A DNA stretch of 64,000 nucleotides from the NCBI RefSeq assembly GCF_050947875.1, contig NC_134569.1:18007631-18071630 (forward strand), written 5' to 3'. The position numbers and the translations under genes were made by a program. This document shows positions 34,100 to 45,599 of the stretch, in pieces. The stretch is from Dermacentor variabilis (taxonomy: Eukaryota > Arthropoda > Arachnida > Ixodida > Ixodidae). Under the pieces are notes generated by a model. The model saw nothing but the letters and a program-made list of their open reading frames with translations. It was not told the origin of the DNA and made no database searches. Positions within the stretch are counted from its first letter, which is position 1; each line of letters opens with the position of its first letter.

Positions 34100-34309
34100 T
34101 CATAAGAAAATGTCCGGAGCCGCGGTAACGATAGGCATTACAACCCCTTCGTTGCTATACATTCCGATCGTTTCCAGGAACGGGTGGTCCGTGCATTTGG
34201 CCAAAATGCGATCCTGTCGGTAATGGCTGGCGGGAGCCATGCGCTCGATTGCCGCTTGGAGAAGCCGATCGACTCGGTCGTTGGGAATCAAAGACCGGGC
34301 CAACGACAC
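34100..34309 (-). CDS. Protein-like open segment, unrecognised
   Basis: About 70 codons open on the minus strand, ending in a stop at 34100, with an internal ATG giving MAPASHYRQDRILAKCTDHP. Upstream there is a TGA directly before the segment, inside a ctatctgAG that could serve as acceptor. The plus strand carries an ATG frame over the same bases, so orientation is undecided. The sequence composition is more protein-like than the flanks. No family recognised. Confidence 0.18.
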   Translation of the reverse strand: MSLARSLIPNDRVDRLLQAAIERMAPASHYRQDRILAKCTDHPFLETIGMYSNEGVVMPIVTAAPDIFL

Positions 34310-34479
34310 TCAGATAGTGGGTTTCTACAAGACACTGCTAAACAATCTGTGTTCCTTTCTCTTTTCTTGTCCTTTCTTCGACCATTTCTTCACGTTTCCG
34401 CCACATATATACTCCGCTTGTGATTATTTTTCTCCAATAATTCATGGAATCGCAGAAGTTATATGTATACCCTAACATA

Positions 34480-35090
34480 TTCTCATAGGTGTGTTTTTTC
34501 TGCAGCGCTCGGAAATTGGTAATCTGAGTGTATTCAATGTGTTGACACAGGTGATGTGATGAGTATGCGCAGAGTACTTATCTAGCTTGTGGCAAGGGAG
34601 AAAATTATAGACGAGAAATGACAGCAAAATACTGCAATAAGCTGCAAACACTGCGTCTGATACATGCTGCGCTCACGGTACTGTGTTCGCTGTATGCAGT
34701 GATTAAGTTTACCTTTGCAATACGTCGTTAACCTTTGAGCGAAGTTGGTATCCGAAAATATGACTGCGTAGGAAAATGTGAGTCTTTTGATAACTTTTCT
34801 AACTTATGTCAGAGTCCCTTAGTACGTTTTTTTTCTAAAGGACTCTGACTGCATTGAGTGCAGGTGCCTCACTTGAATGACGCATGCTGTTTGACGCGTC
34901 ACAGAGATGTTACCGTTTCGAAAATTTACGCATACTGACCTCCTTCAGGGGGCGCAAGGAGGGAGTGATGGCAATGTCTGCTGTCACGATTTCTTAGACA
35001 ACGCTAGCTCCATAAGCGAGTGAGAGTGCGTTTTGTTGGCCACAAGCGGTGTTCGGCGTATTCGTGAAGCTTGACGAACTCGGCCATGCA
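34480..35090. other. No gene recognised
   Basis: Mixed AT-rich sequence with a gactctgac/gtcagagtc pair around a T-run at 34,808-34,850. Confidence 0.4.
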
Positions 35091-35099
35091 TGCATCAAA

Positions 35100-36260
35100 A
35101 TCAACAGCACGCGACTAGGTGCAACGGTGGCGAGGCTTATGCCGGCAAACATCTGTCGGGCTAGATGTGCTTATGCCTTTAACACCCCCCACGACAATTG
35201 CCGCCACCCCGTCCGCCGTTTTTCTCGTACAGCAGAAAGCGCGCCTGACATCTAATCGTCGTAGCTGAAGCCAGCAGTGTAGTGCTTCACGCGCCATCTC
35301 CAAAGGGCGGCGGCCTCGTTCCAGAGAATAGCTGCGTTTGTTTGCGATGCACAGCAGAGGCTTGCATAATTCAGTTGCGCAGTGGCGCATCATCAGCATC
35401 GACCGCGCGCGAGAGACGCAGAAAGCGCAATAAGCCTGCAGCCCGCTTATTTAACCGCCGTTACCCGCGCACGGCAGAAAGGCCGCCTATGGAAAGCAGC
35501 GGCTCTTCACCTCGTGCCTGCTGCCCTTCGACTGCACCGCGCAATCGCCGACGGTCGGCTAAGATTAAGCGAAATGAGCCCGGTAACAACCGCCGCGGTA
35601 GAAGAACTGCACGAGGGGAGGCCGAGAGGAGAACGGCAGCCGAGCCCCTCTCGATCGTCGCGTCTTCCCGGGCCCAGCTCGGACGGCCTTGAAGAGGGCG
35701 TGCGCGGCCAAAACACCGAGAACATCATCTTCCGATTATTCTCCTTTTTACTTCCTTCTTTTCGCTCTCGCCCTCACACGCCCCTCGTCTGCTCTTTGTT
35801 CCTAGCCTCCCCTCGCCAATCACCTGCCTGCCTCCCGTGCAAGCACCAGCAAGGAACACAGGCGCACAAAGTATAGAAGAAGAATGTGACGGCGATGCCA
35901 GACCGATCGACCGAGGCCAATTCCCAGGCCTGCCAGCACGGGAAGCCAGGCGAGCGCGGTGCCCGGTGGCGTCTTCATTTTGGCCCGATGGTCCAGCGGC
36001 GGCGGCTGCAGTCGCGTACCGAGCGCCATCACGTCCGGGCTTTACCTGTTCTTTCGTTTTTCTTCATGCCTCGTCCCTCGCAGGCCCTGAGGCCATGCCG
36101 TCAATATAAAGACGTTTTTACTGCCTTTTCCTCTGCCGTTCCTATCGCTTCACCGGAGAAATTGCGGGAGGATGTCAAGTTGAAGGCGAGTCTCAACCGG
36201 GATTCGCGAGAACGAGGCTGTAACCTATTGTCGCGCAAACAAGCGCGGACAGCTTAATCG
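35100..36260. other. CpG-rich island, possible promoter/first exon
   Basis: A 1.1-kb stretch dense in CpG and clearly more GC-rich than its flanks. Three overlapping plus-strand frames of 123-164 codons and one of 94 on the minus strand are open, rich in R, P, S and A, which is expected from composition. A tatttaaccg box lies at about 35,448. No domain is recognised. In animals such islands often mark promoters or 5' exons; here that is only inferred. Confidence 0.3.
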
Positions 36261-36299
36261 TCACGCCGTTCATTTCTTATACTGTGGGCTTTCGGACGC

Positions 36300-36470
36300 A
36301 AGCGCTTTGTTTGCGAGCGATTGTGTGTGTTTGTGTGCTGCCTGCGAGTTTTGAGTACCACAGTCTGTCAGTGTGTCTCTCCTCCTCTGTCTCTGTCTCT
36401 CTCTGACAGACAGACACGGACATACACACACATACACTCGAGCACAAACACTATTATACACGTTACTGTT
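36300..36470. repeat. TG/CT/CA low-complexity cluster
   Basis: Successive runs of tgtgtg, ctctgt and acacac motifs; frames through it are artefacts. Confidence 0.7.
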
Positions 36471-36912
36471 AACCTGTTACATGTTAAAGAAAAAAAGAAA
36501 CGTGCCAAACGTCGACTATTAAGTGAAAGATCGCCCAATGGCGGACTTGAAGGAAGACACAAAACTTATGTGCGCCGGCTTAAGATAAGGCAGCGCCAAC
36601 CCGTCACTCACCAACACGTGTACGCACTCGTGAAAATGAGCTGTTTAGGCATGGTGATTTTTATTTGTGCAAGGTAAATAGAAAGCTGACTTACGCGCGT
36701 GCAACCGCTATAATGATAGACCAAGCCTTGACCATCAATCTTGTGTCTGGACAAAGCTATACTAGTACCTGTAGATTTACACTTTAAATTGATTTGTAAG
36801 TATTATTTGTAAAGCACACTTTCAATCGCGAACGTGTAACTGATATGGTTAGACGATGTTCCTCGAATCAATGAAGGTTTATGCTCAATTAATCTCTAAT
36901 TGATGCAATGAA

Positions 36913-37003
36913 CTCTGGCTCAGGTGGTCAAAGTTATTACACTACACCATACCTCCTAATCAGATCAAAGTTCTTGCACGTAAAGCCCCAGAATTTAGTT
37001 TTT
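36913..37003 (+). mobile_element. Ruka-type SINE 3' fragment, copy 4
   Basis: Only the last 90 bp, degenerate: ctcaggtggtcaaagtta, cctcctaatcagatc, cttgcacgtaaagcccca. Confidence 0.6.
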
Positions 37004-37479
37004 AAGATTTTATTTGCTTGTGGCGTGCCAGGACTATGTCCTGGTTTGCCGGGAGCCATGTCTGCCCTCATGAAATTCCTAGCTATAGAGCGGCTTTGTG
37101 CAACCATCGTGTGGGCCATGCTGGAAGTATATGTGTAATTCCCTCTTCATAATTGCGGCGTCAAGTTAGAATCTGCAAGAAGTGACTGATGATTTATTGT
37201 CAAACTATAGGGGAGACGTTCGCCACCAGAACCATTTATATGCTGAATGGTGGAAGATCGCAGAAGGCCATACTGAGTTTCTATGGAGAATGAAGTTGCG
37301 AGAGTGCCTGTCAAGTAAGTGGAAAGCTTTCTCTACTTCTTCGTTCTGCGAAACTTGCTATTTCTCGAGGACGCCGTCATTTTCAACAAGCATAGCAGAA
37401 CCATAGCGCCAGGTCGTAAATACTGTTTTGAGTTGTGCATGAAACCTGTAGATGTGTTAAATATGTATATACCGCTTCA

Positions 37480-37545
37480 TTAAGAAACACTTAGAGCGCT
37501 ATAAACGCACAGGACGTAGAAAAGGAACACACACCACATTACAAG
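37480..37545 (-). repeat. Possible inverted PLE-like 3' end
   Basis: Read on the minus strand, gtgtgtgttccttttctacgtcctgtgcg resembles in style the transcribed 3' ends of the PLEs at 39.2 and 53.75 kb. Weak. Confidence 0.3.
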
Positions 37546-38033
37546 ATTTGTTCCCATAGAAGAACGCTCTTGTTGTGATTCGGACTGCATCGGCATGCAT
37601 CAGGGCCTCCCGTGCTCAGTTGAGTGGTTCAGAACCTAACCGGCCGTTGGTGACTTATCTTGCAGAAGAGGACAGAAAGCGGTAATTTCTGACAAGGAAA
37701 GTTGTTTTGCCATTATGCCAGAGAGCATGTATTGCAACTTCGAAGAATTTCACCAATTTTGAAAACAAAGCTGTCTCTCGTTAACAGACGTGATGTCGAT
37801 CTCTTTGAGGGACAGCCAGTGTCAAGAAGTCCAAATCGACCAGCATAATTTTTCTAAAAGGTTGGGGGGGGGGGGGGAGGTTGGGGGATTCCTTTTCGTG
37901 CAATTGTTTCTGAGAAAGCTACTTGTTAGTAGCTTTTGTGACAGTTGTAGCAGATGTTGTAGTTAGTAAAAAACTGCGTAGCTTCATTCAGCTTTATGTA
38001 GATTAATTCCGCGTATGCCTACAACTCGCATGC

Positions 38034-38291
<258 letters not shown>

Positions 38292-38450
38292 TTTAATAAA
38301 AGATTAACCAGAATAATCACTAATGGTCGCGGTCCTTAGTCCAGGACTCCGCTGGCTCTTGCCATCTTCCCAGCTCTCTGGATCAGCTTGAGCTGGTCGT
38401 CGAGGACCGAGCTGGGCAGCAGGCACTAGTTCAGCCTTTGAAGGAAGAGA
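38292..38450 (-). mobile_element. LINE 3' end with (TCTA)n tail
   Basis: Minus strand: a GC-richer stretch (gaggaccagctcaagctgat-like, gccagcggagtcctggacta) followed by gtgattattctggttaatc, ttttattaaaatc and the TCTA run. The coding-like part encodes QADPESWEDGK-type sequence. This is read as the last codons and 3' UTR of a LINE whose tail seeded the microsatellite; clade unknown. Confidence 0.5.
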
Positions 38451-38589
38451 ATGCTGGTGAATGCTTATTCACTACGAATATTTCTGTTACTCTCTACCGC
38501 ATGACCGGTTGTAAAAGTGTTTTAAAGATTCTATTAATGTGCAAAATCAGGAATCCGTTTTTACGGATGAATGTGGTGTGCCTACAGGG

Positions 38590-38780
38590 GCTTTCCTAGA
38601 AATGTCTTGCATGAACTTAAGGTCGACGCTAGCGTGGTAGAAAGACTGGGTGTTTCTGCACAAGGCAGAAATCTGCATCGGCGCTAAGGTTGCCCCTGTT
38701 TGACAGGGTGCTTTTCTTTAGGCAATGTAGATTGTTTATATAAAAATAGTAATGAGAGCAGCGAACGTGGCATTTTTGCA
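38590..38780 (+). pseudogene. PLE reverse transcriptase fragment
   Basis: With two stops read through, the plus strand gives STLAW, then KDWVFLHKAEICIGAKVAPV, the block that in PLE RTs carries the conserved G-x-S/A-x-x-A-P strand, followed by a hydrophobic helix. Downstream the similarity stops near 38,840, before the catalytic YxDD box. Confidence 0.55.
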
Positions 38781-39164
38781 TACGAGTTCCTAGGCAAGGC
38801 AGATATACTTTGCCGCTAACGTATACCCTTATCGCGTCGAAAGTATAACGTCGGGCATTCGAGCAGATGCATTAATGATAGGTAGCGCGAACACAAAAAT
38901 AATGTCGACAAAGTTGCATCATACGGGTTTCTCTGCCTTCATTATAAGCAGCATAAGTGCTCCCCTCTTTTCGAATCAACAACCATTACTGGTAGAAGTA
39001 AGTGCGAACTGACCTTATAATCGAAGCTGAGCAGATTGCGGTCCTGGGGGAATCCTGTATCAGTAAGCCACCATTGGCTCTCTCTGAAAAATAAGTGAAA
39101 TTTTTGCTCATGGCTTAAGATATCACTTCCAAAAATGTTTCGCTTTGAATGTTTAGCTGTTCAC

Positions 39165-39290
39165 GTGGCCGTGACTCAGGTTGGCTGAGCGTATAAGTAC
39201 GACCTGCTTTTCGATAATAAACACTGGCGGAAGTTAGACTTGTGTGTCCCTGTGTGTCTACTTTTGTCCTGTCTTTTAATCGCGCTACCG
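39165..39290 (+). repeat. PLE 3'-end-like segment
   Basis: gataataaacactggcggaa, then tgtgtgtccctgtgtgtcta, cctgtcttttaatcgcgcta. It aligns in order with the minus-strand PLE end at 53.7 kb (aataaactta, tgtgtgcatttcctgtgtct, ctttttcgcgctattgc). Its place inside a PLE copy suggests either a nested copy or the partial tandem/LTR-like arrangement known for PLEs. Confidence 0.5.
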
Positions 39291-39839
39291 CGCGCCTATT
39301 CAAGATGATAGCGGGGCCGCATTTTATGCGCTCCCGCAGCGCTCGATTTCGATATTGCCTGGATTTACCGTTGAAACTTGATGACAAATATCTCGAATTA
39401 GGTGTGATTTTAAAGATTCTTAAAAAATGAGGAGCTATAATATGTGACTGCCTTCCATTTCGCCACTTAACCAGTGCCCCTAAGGCATTAACAAAAAGTT
39501 TAGTTAATACATTTTTTATTTTTTTCGGTCCTCTGAGCTTACGTTATTTGCGGCAGAGTAGGTCCGCCTCTCCTAGGAACTCGTCTGAAAAAACGCTACG
39601 CTGGCTGGGCTTACAGCCTTTTTATAAAAGATCTGTATTGTCAAAAAAAAAAGAAAACATCCTGTACAGTGATTTATACTTAAGCAAGGTTGATTTAGAG
39701 TTGCACCACGCCTTGGGGAGACCGTGCTCTCAAAACGTTGTGCTACGCGGACTATTAATTGAAGGTCTGTTATAGTGATCACTTTGACAACGTCATTGAT
39801 TCTGTGGCTGATGAATTGAAAGAATGAGATGGAGTGCTA

Positions 39840-40660
39840 AGGTTCAATAAAGGTTCACTACCCCAACAAAACAGAATCCAATTTCTAGGCATTACCTTGA
39901 CTTTTCTGGAGGATCATGTGTTTAGGCAATGCTGTACGAGATCACCAAAACCTTTGCAGAACATCTCAAGCATTATAAAATTGTAAAAGAAAAAAATACA
40001 CAATGTCATGTCGTGCCTCAAGTCTTCTTTGCTAAGTTTTGACGAACAAGGTGACTATCAACAGTATGCAGGTTACGCATAGTAAGTGTGTTGGCCGTCG
40101 TGTTGCCGTAGCCACTCTTTTGTAACGCATGAAAAAGGTGCATCAAGTCGTTCAGTTCGCCCACGGTTGCACACAAGCATTGAGAGTAAGAAGAGAGTCA
40201 TCAGTATTTCTTAACTTCCCTCTCTGTCACATATAGACTTAAGAAAGCAGGACTAGTCGATACAAGGTGCACGAACGTTGTGTTTACGGCTGATAATGAG
40301 TTTGGAAAGATATGTGCCGTCGTGTTTAAGACCAGTCGAACTGCGAGAAAACACCTGACAGCTACGTGTTATGTAAAGCGTACAAACAAGTTCACAGAAT
40401 GCCGAATAGGTGAAGTTTATGAATATCCTTCAAGGTGCGATCACTTTACGCAAGGCAGACAGGTTGTTGCATAAATCAGAGATTAGCTTTGCTCAAACGT
40501 TCGTTAACTGACAGAACACCATTCAACCTTCGGTTACACGGTCGCGGTATTGAAGTGCACGGCTCCAAAATTGGCAGACAGTGTATACTTTTTCTGAGAC
40601 ATAGGTGCGACGAAGTTCGCCTTCTGGTCGACGTTATATAACGAATAGCGGTAGCACGTG
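39840..40660 (+). pseudogene. PLE RT end and GIY-YIG endonuclease remnant
   Basis: From about 39870: FLGITLTFLEDHVF..CCTRSPKPL, a block after the RT palm. From 40280 to 40474 a frame of 64 codons reads TADNEFGKICAVVFKTSRTA and then YVKRTNKFTECRIGEVYEYP, which corresponds to the region leading into and including the first GIY-YIG strand; the YIG part is decayed. After a shift, a GRCINQRL-like block (about 40455-40490) and SLTDRTPFNLRLHG (about 40510-40555) follow, as in PLE endonucleases. The terminal PSI-L-E block is only faintly visible near 40,680. Confidence 0.6.
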
Positions 40661-40920
40661 CTTAAGTCAGGTTTCGATTATGTTGCACGAAGAGCAATCG
40701 TCACGCCTAACAGTAACCTTCCGTGAGTGCCTGCAGGTGTCCATGAATGAAGGATATCCGCTGCCTTATCTAAAGCGGGCGCCGTTAATTTTTGTGTTTT
40801 CCTTCTCTTGCGTCACTGTGCGATGCTTCAATTGACAGTCGACGTTCTTGTAGTCCTGTTCGTTCCTTCTTTTGTCCTTGTTTGCACACCTGCCTTTCAG
40901 TAATGTGAATTTCTACAACA

Positions 40921-40998
40921 AGGAAGAGTAAGCGTAGGACGGTCAACCAGACGAGCGTCCGGTTTGCTACCCTACCCTGTGGGCAAGATAAGGGGAAA
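40921..40998 (-). repeat. LINE 3'-end module, copy H
   Basis: Minus strand: cccacagggtagggtagc, aaaccggacgctcgtctggt, tgaccg. It ends the recognisable PLE 3' UTR. Confidence 0.6.
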
Positions 40999-40999
40999 C

Positions 41000-41350
41000 T
41001 CTTCTAAATGAGTAACCTTAGTCCCTATTTGACCGCGTGGAGTTGCAACCTAACAACAAAAGTTCGCAGTGCACCGGGAAAATAAATCCGTGCAATACGT
41101 AATACAATTAACGCCAGAATGACACAGTTTCATACATAGATGCACGTATTTTCGCATATGCGTACCTAGATGGTAAGCGGATTTATGCACGGTAATGCAT
41201 TTTCGCAACGATTTCGATGTGCCTATTGCCGTTCTCCGCGCGCATCCCGTCTGGTGAGCAGGTATTCAGAGCGAGTCCCCTGGTGACACTGCTCTGTATG
41301 TGCCATTGCTAATGGAAGTTTGTGTCCTCGTTTTTAAGAGAAAAATAAAA
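41000..41350. other. No gene recognised
   Basis: Unique-looking sequence; nothing supported. Confidence 0.4.
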
Positions 41351-41354
41351 CCAT

Positions 41355-41801
41355 ATGAGTAATTGTTTTACAGTTGTTGTGCTTCTATACGCCGCTTTCT
41401 TTCTTATTTTTTTCGTTATATCGAACGAGATCCATTGCAGGAAAACTTGTTTGTTAAAACGCGATATCATGACGCCATTTGGGCTACTTTTTGTTCGTGT
41501 GCTCCCGAGCAAGAACGCTGATGAATGCGTGGGGCCCACAAACACAAAATTGAGCGCACAACCAAGTCTGAAATTGAATTTGAAATTCGAAAGAGCCTTT
41601 GTTTTTTCCTACATCTTAGAGACGTTTTCAATGATAAACGCTTTTTTATTTCCAGCCTTGATATTTCAATATATGCTGCTGCAACTTTCCTGGTATATCT
41701 GCATAGAAGCAAGCACAAACTATTTGTCAGTAAACGTAAAAAAAAGCAAGAAAGGAGAGAGAGAAACGTCCAGCTGCTTATTCCACCATCCTTCCGAGTA
41801 G
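41355..41801 (+). CDS. Open frame with N-terminal hydrophobic segment
   Basis: An ATG frame of 148 codons. Residues 5-22 (FTVVVLLYAAFFLIFFVI) form a strongly hydrophobic stretch that would act as signal peptide or membrane anchor; a second hydrophobic region lies at about residues 85-110, and the C-terminus is basic. No family recognised. The minus strand is open over much of the same sequence, AT-rich composition favours hydrophobic codons, and the C-terminal KKSKKG comes from an A-run. Treat as a hypothesis. Confidence 0.18.
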   Translation: MSNCFTVVVLLYAAFFLIFFVISNEIHCRKTCLLKRDIMTPFGLLFVRVLPSKNADECVGPTNTKLSAQPSLKLNLKFERAFVFSYILETFSMINAFLFPALIFQYMLLQLSWYICIEASTNYLSVNVKKSKKGERETSSCLFHHPSE

Positions 41802-41923
41802 TTGCCCGCGAATGAAGCCGCTACGCCTTTAGCCTCGTTGCCAATATCACGGTATTGATATCGCCGCCACGAGACGACAGCACTGCTTTGATTATCTGCA
41901 GCCAAACCGAAACGAGGCCGAAT

Positions 41924-42580
41924 ATGGCGTCATTCCTTTCGTTCTCTTCACATCGGCAAACACGAAGTTGCAACCGAGATTCCTATAGGGTCTCCCTTCA
42001 ACGTATACACCGCATAATAAACGATCGATTTCTCGGAGTACGCAATTTCGCAGCTATTTTCGTAGCTCGGCCAGCAGCGGCGGCGCCGGTAACAGCGGCG
42101 GCTGCAGCGAAGAAACTCGCGGCCGGCAGCCAAGCTCGCAACACTTGGTCGTTTTTTCCGGCTTTCCGCGAACGTGCTGATGAAATCCACTGGGCGGCGT
42201 TCGTGTACGGAGACGCCTTGCAACGACGTCCAGCGAGCCTTGGCGCGCGGTTTGTCGAGCGATTATCTAAGAACGGGGGACGCGAGCCGACAAGGCGTCC
42301 GACTGGTCCGTCGACGAACAACGTCCGTGAGCGGGTCGAGAGCACGTACGAGTGCCCGCTGATACGCAAGTTAATCCGCGCAATTTCGGACTTTTTACTC
42401 GGGCTAAAAGGCTGCGCGCAAAGTCGCTGCACGTCGCCATGCGGACGCTCATATCCTGCTCGCATTCTTGTCACTGAATTTGAATTGCGACAGCATTTTC
42501 GCTGTTTGCCCGACGCAGCTGACGTCGCGGCGGCACATACGTTGGCGGATAGAGTGCGTTACGACGCTTGCTGGAATTAG
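41924..42580 (+). CDS. Long open frame in CpG-rich DNA, unrecognised
   Basis: The frame is open from 41855, but the first ATG is at 41924 (gaatATGG, a good context), giving 218 codons that begin MASFLSFSSHRQTRSCNRDS. It has an alanine-rich patch (FVARPAAAAPVTAAAAAKKL) and no recognised domain. A minus-strand frame of 158 codons overlaps it. CpG-rich sequence has few stops, so length alone is weak evidence. Might be a first exon with 5' UTR, a non-coding RNA, or chance. Confidence 0.2.
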   Translation: MASFLSFSSHRQTRSCNRDSYRVSLQRIHRIINDRFLGVRNFAAIFVARPAAAAPVTAAAAAKKLAAGSQARNTWSFFPAFRERADEIHWAAFVYGDALQRRPASLGARFVERLSKNGGREPTRRPTGPSTNNVRERVESTYECPLIRKLIRAISDFLLGLKGCAQSRCTSPCGRSYPARILVTEFELRQHFRCLPDAADVAAAHTLADRVRYDACWN

Positions 42581-43080
42581 CTCTGAAATCGGTGCACAAT
42601 AACGCAATTTCCTCGTTGCCATTCCGCATCACCAATATGGCCGGATTTAATGCGAGGGATTTGGGGCATATTGCGCTATTAAAGTAGAAGAGAAAAATAA
42701 AAGACACTACCAGCTTTGCAACCTCTGTGTCGGGAAGCAATGCTTCAGAAAGGCAGGGAAGTACAGTACTCCGGCCGCTTTTATTCGCTAAAACCTAATG
42801 TGTTTCGCTGAAGCTGGCGACGGCTAGCACGTTATCCGCGCCTGTACTGTCAACAGGCTTACCGATGCCCACTGGAGGAAATAAAAAAAATTATGCGGAT
42901 CCAACGCACATATTAAAATTTACGTAAAGCGAAGCGGTTAATTAAATGCTAGGAATTTGCGCATTTTCATTCCTGCGGCGTAACGGAAACTGGCGTGGAC
43001 GAATGCGCTCTCGCGCACCGGCGTGCTACGCGCAGTGCGACACACGCGGCGACCATCTCCCGAAGAGCCGGTCGGCGTTG
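42581..43080. other. No gene recognised
   Basis: Includes an aataaaa box at 42,696 downstream of the long frame, in an A-rich run, possibly a polyadenylation signal. Confidence 0.3.
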
Positions 43081-43082
43081 GT

Positions 43083-43160
43083 ATCAAGTGCACGCGCGGT
43101 TGCGGCCTGACGGTTAGAGCAAATCCGCATGCCGAGGGGACCGAGGTTCGATCCCACCGT
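43083..43160 (+). repeat. tRNA-like sequence
   Basis: gcggcctgacggttagagca (A-box-like) and gaggttcgatcccaccg (a close B-box match) at pol III spacing. Acceptor arms do not pair, so it is a SINE head or tRNA pseudogene rather than a functional tRNA. Confidence 0.45.
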
Positions 43161-45350
43161 CGGACACGCAATTCAACCTTTCTTCTTCAAGTGTGGGCTA
43201 TTCGGCAGGACAGCAGCAGCACCCAGCAGCCGCGGTCAGGAAAGTCCCGGAGGGTTCGTGAAGAAAGATTCGCTTTAATGCCGTTCACAGCATGGGCGCG
43301 CCGCACCGGATTTCAAAGCCAAGGACACAGTCTCGCAGTTTCTGGCGTTTGCGCCCGCACGTGCTGCAGCAAGTAATCTCTGTACATGCGTCCGCTCGAC
43401 GCGTGACTATGCGTCTCGTTGAAATTTGCGATTAGCAGAAGTTCCCATTCAATCCACTGCTTCAATGCGAATCTAAGGTTTGCATCAATAAACGCATGCG
43501 TACAGAAAACACGCCCAGAAGACACCGGCAATTTATTGGCACCGGAGCAACATGCGTTAAAACACAATTTGATGTTGCACATTGAAATGCTTCTCTGCCA
43601 CCGGAGGCATAAATAAAATACCATTTGGTGAGAGAAAAAAAAATACGCAAAATTATAGACACACTCGATTAGACATTTGAAACAATCGCACGAATATATG
43701 AGCTGCATTGCAACACAAATTAATCGTGCGCATGGAGAAAAGCTGCAGAGCGGGATTTTACGGAGACAAAGCAGCGCCACCACGACTTTCAGAGTACGCA
43801 AAGAGGATGGAAGACAAAGGTGCTGGCGTCAGTTTGTTTACTCAAAAAGGCAATATTAATACTTGATGGTAATATTTCAAAACATATATTTATGGGAGAA
43901 TATTCATGTTTAGTATTGTTCAAAGCGGTGGACAGCGAATAACAAGTGTTTGCACAATTTTCTGCTACGAGGAATTCAGCAGGCGACACTAAGACCTGCC
44001 TGTTTGTCTCGCCTTCTCAGTTTCAACGCGGTTGCCCCGTGAACCATGACGCAACTACATCACGTGCCACGAACCGAGTCGATGAGACGGCACGAATTGC
44101 GAGCGCACGCGTATGCCGTTCTCGTTAATCGCGTGGTCTTTTCTTTTTTTACATTGCGTCGCCACGACTCTTTGTTTAAGTGCATAAAGCTTGTGGAAGA
44201 CGTGGCAAACTATTGAGGGCCGTACCAAATGTTGACGGCATTTCCAGTTTGAGTTCATTCGCCCGCAGCCAGTGTAGTTTTGTACGAGATTTAGCGATGA
44301 AGACGACACAAAAGCTGCAGCGTGACCAACCTCATCTATCACAGGTAAGGTCGTCATCATCATCAACAACAACATTTAGGCGTCTTGCATTGCATACAAG
44401 CGTACGTGTAAAGCATGCAACAGACAGTCGTCATACGTAGGCTGAAACTGTAATGCAGTAACTCAGTATACTGTCAAATGTACTACAGCGGAAAACTCAT
44501 CATCGTCGTCGTCGTCCTCATCATCCTCCTTATGTTCACAGCAAGGTTAAAGTCTCCTAGTGATGACCAATCACCCATGTCTTACGACAGCCAACTCCGA
44601 CCACGTAATTTGTATTTGCAGACACTTTACAACCTCAAAAGGCTGTATTGAGGAACGCTCTGAACATACAGCACGACATGTGCGCTGACTGTGGGCATTC
44701 TTGGACCGCGGCAGCGTCCTGGCTCTGAACTGACCTGCACTAAGGCGCTTATACCATTGCTGCCGGATACGTTAATGAGACTTTGTAAATAAATGTTACG
44801 CTAGTGCATTAATTTTGTGCGGCGATATGTGTTAGCGTGTGCGCACTTCCTTTTTTTTCTCTAACTTCTCTTTTTTTCATTCCTCACCATCTATGTCACC
44901 AGGAGTAGCTTTATGCCAGGCCTGTCACTATGGAATAACCTCTCCACATGTCATCGAACCTTCCCCTCCCCCCCCCCTCTCTCTGTCTCCCTCCTATGCT
45001 TGCAAATTTACTGATTGCATCGTATCATATAATCCTTACTTTTCATACAGCGCGTCTCCTTTCCAAGTTGCACACCCATTGCGCCTCAGACGGCAGCTAT
45101 CTGCTCTATTCATTGCACGTTGCCCGCCCGCCTCCGTTTCTTTCTTTTGATCTCCACTGGAATAAAAGCTATCCCCGTTTGCTCCTTAAACCATATTGGC
45201 GTGTCTGCATTACATCACAGAACTTACGAGCACAGCGCCATGCTCTGGAAAGAGGGCGCAACATTATTGCACCAACAAGTGCACCTGCTTAAGAGACCGC
45301 TTATAGTGTCCCTGTGTATAGTGTCCCTCCCACACGCACTCGGTGCTTAC
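43161..45350. other. No gene recognised
   Basis: A minus-strand frame at 43801-43313 (162 codons, cysteine- and leucine-rich) is unrecognised. 44,500-44,620 (catcatcgtcgtcgt run, then tcctagtgatgaccaatcac) may be an eroded RTE-type 3' end on the minus strand. A C-run and CT-rich tract occur at 44,963-44,985. Confidence 0.3.
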
Positions 45351-45351
45351 T

Positions 45352-45474
45352 CTCTCCCCCTTTCCCTCCTTTATTCCTCTTTCCCCCAACCCCAGTGTAG
45401 AGTAGCAAACCGGGTGCTCTTCTGGTTGACCTCCCTGCCTTTCCTGTCCTTGCTCTCTCTCTCTCTCTCTCTCT
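45352..45474 (+). repeat. LINE 3'-end module, copy I
   Basis: ccaaccccagtgtagagtag, caaaccgggtgctcttctgg, ttgacctccctgcctttcc and a 12-unit CT run (45451-45474). Near consensus, so possibly recent. Confidence 0.75.
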
Positions 45475-45599
45475 GGCGTGTTTCTGTCTTTTAGTGGCAC
45501 ACCTGCCCTCATCCGTTACATCGCTAATTCCACAGTTATTTGCAACAATTATTTGCAATAAGTTTGGTCATCTTCCAAGTTCATGCCATATGGTGGCGC

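Noticed and set aside
35282..36257. Three overlapping frames of 123-164 codons as genes
   Set aside because: CpG-rich DNA has few stops; the frames overlap one another and show composition-driven R/P/S/A content.
36270..36461. Cysteine-rich short frames on both strands
   Set aside because: Generated by tgtgtg/acacac runs.
43083..43160. Functional tRNA gene
   Set aside because: The B box is good but acceptor and anticodon arms do not pair; kept as a tRNA-like repeat.
44440..44640. RTE-type 3' end on the minus strand
   Set aside because: A cat/cgt run and a loosely similar block are present, but similarity is too weak to separate from chance.
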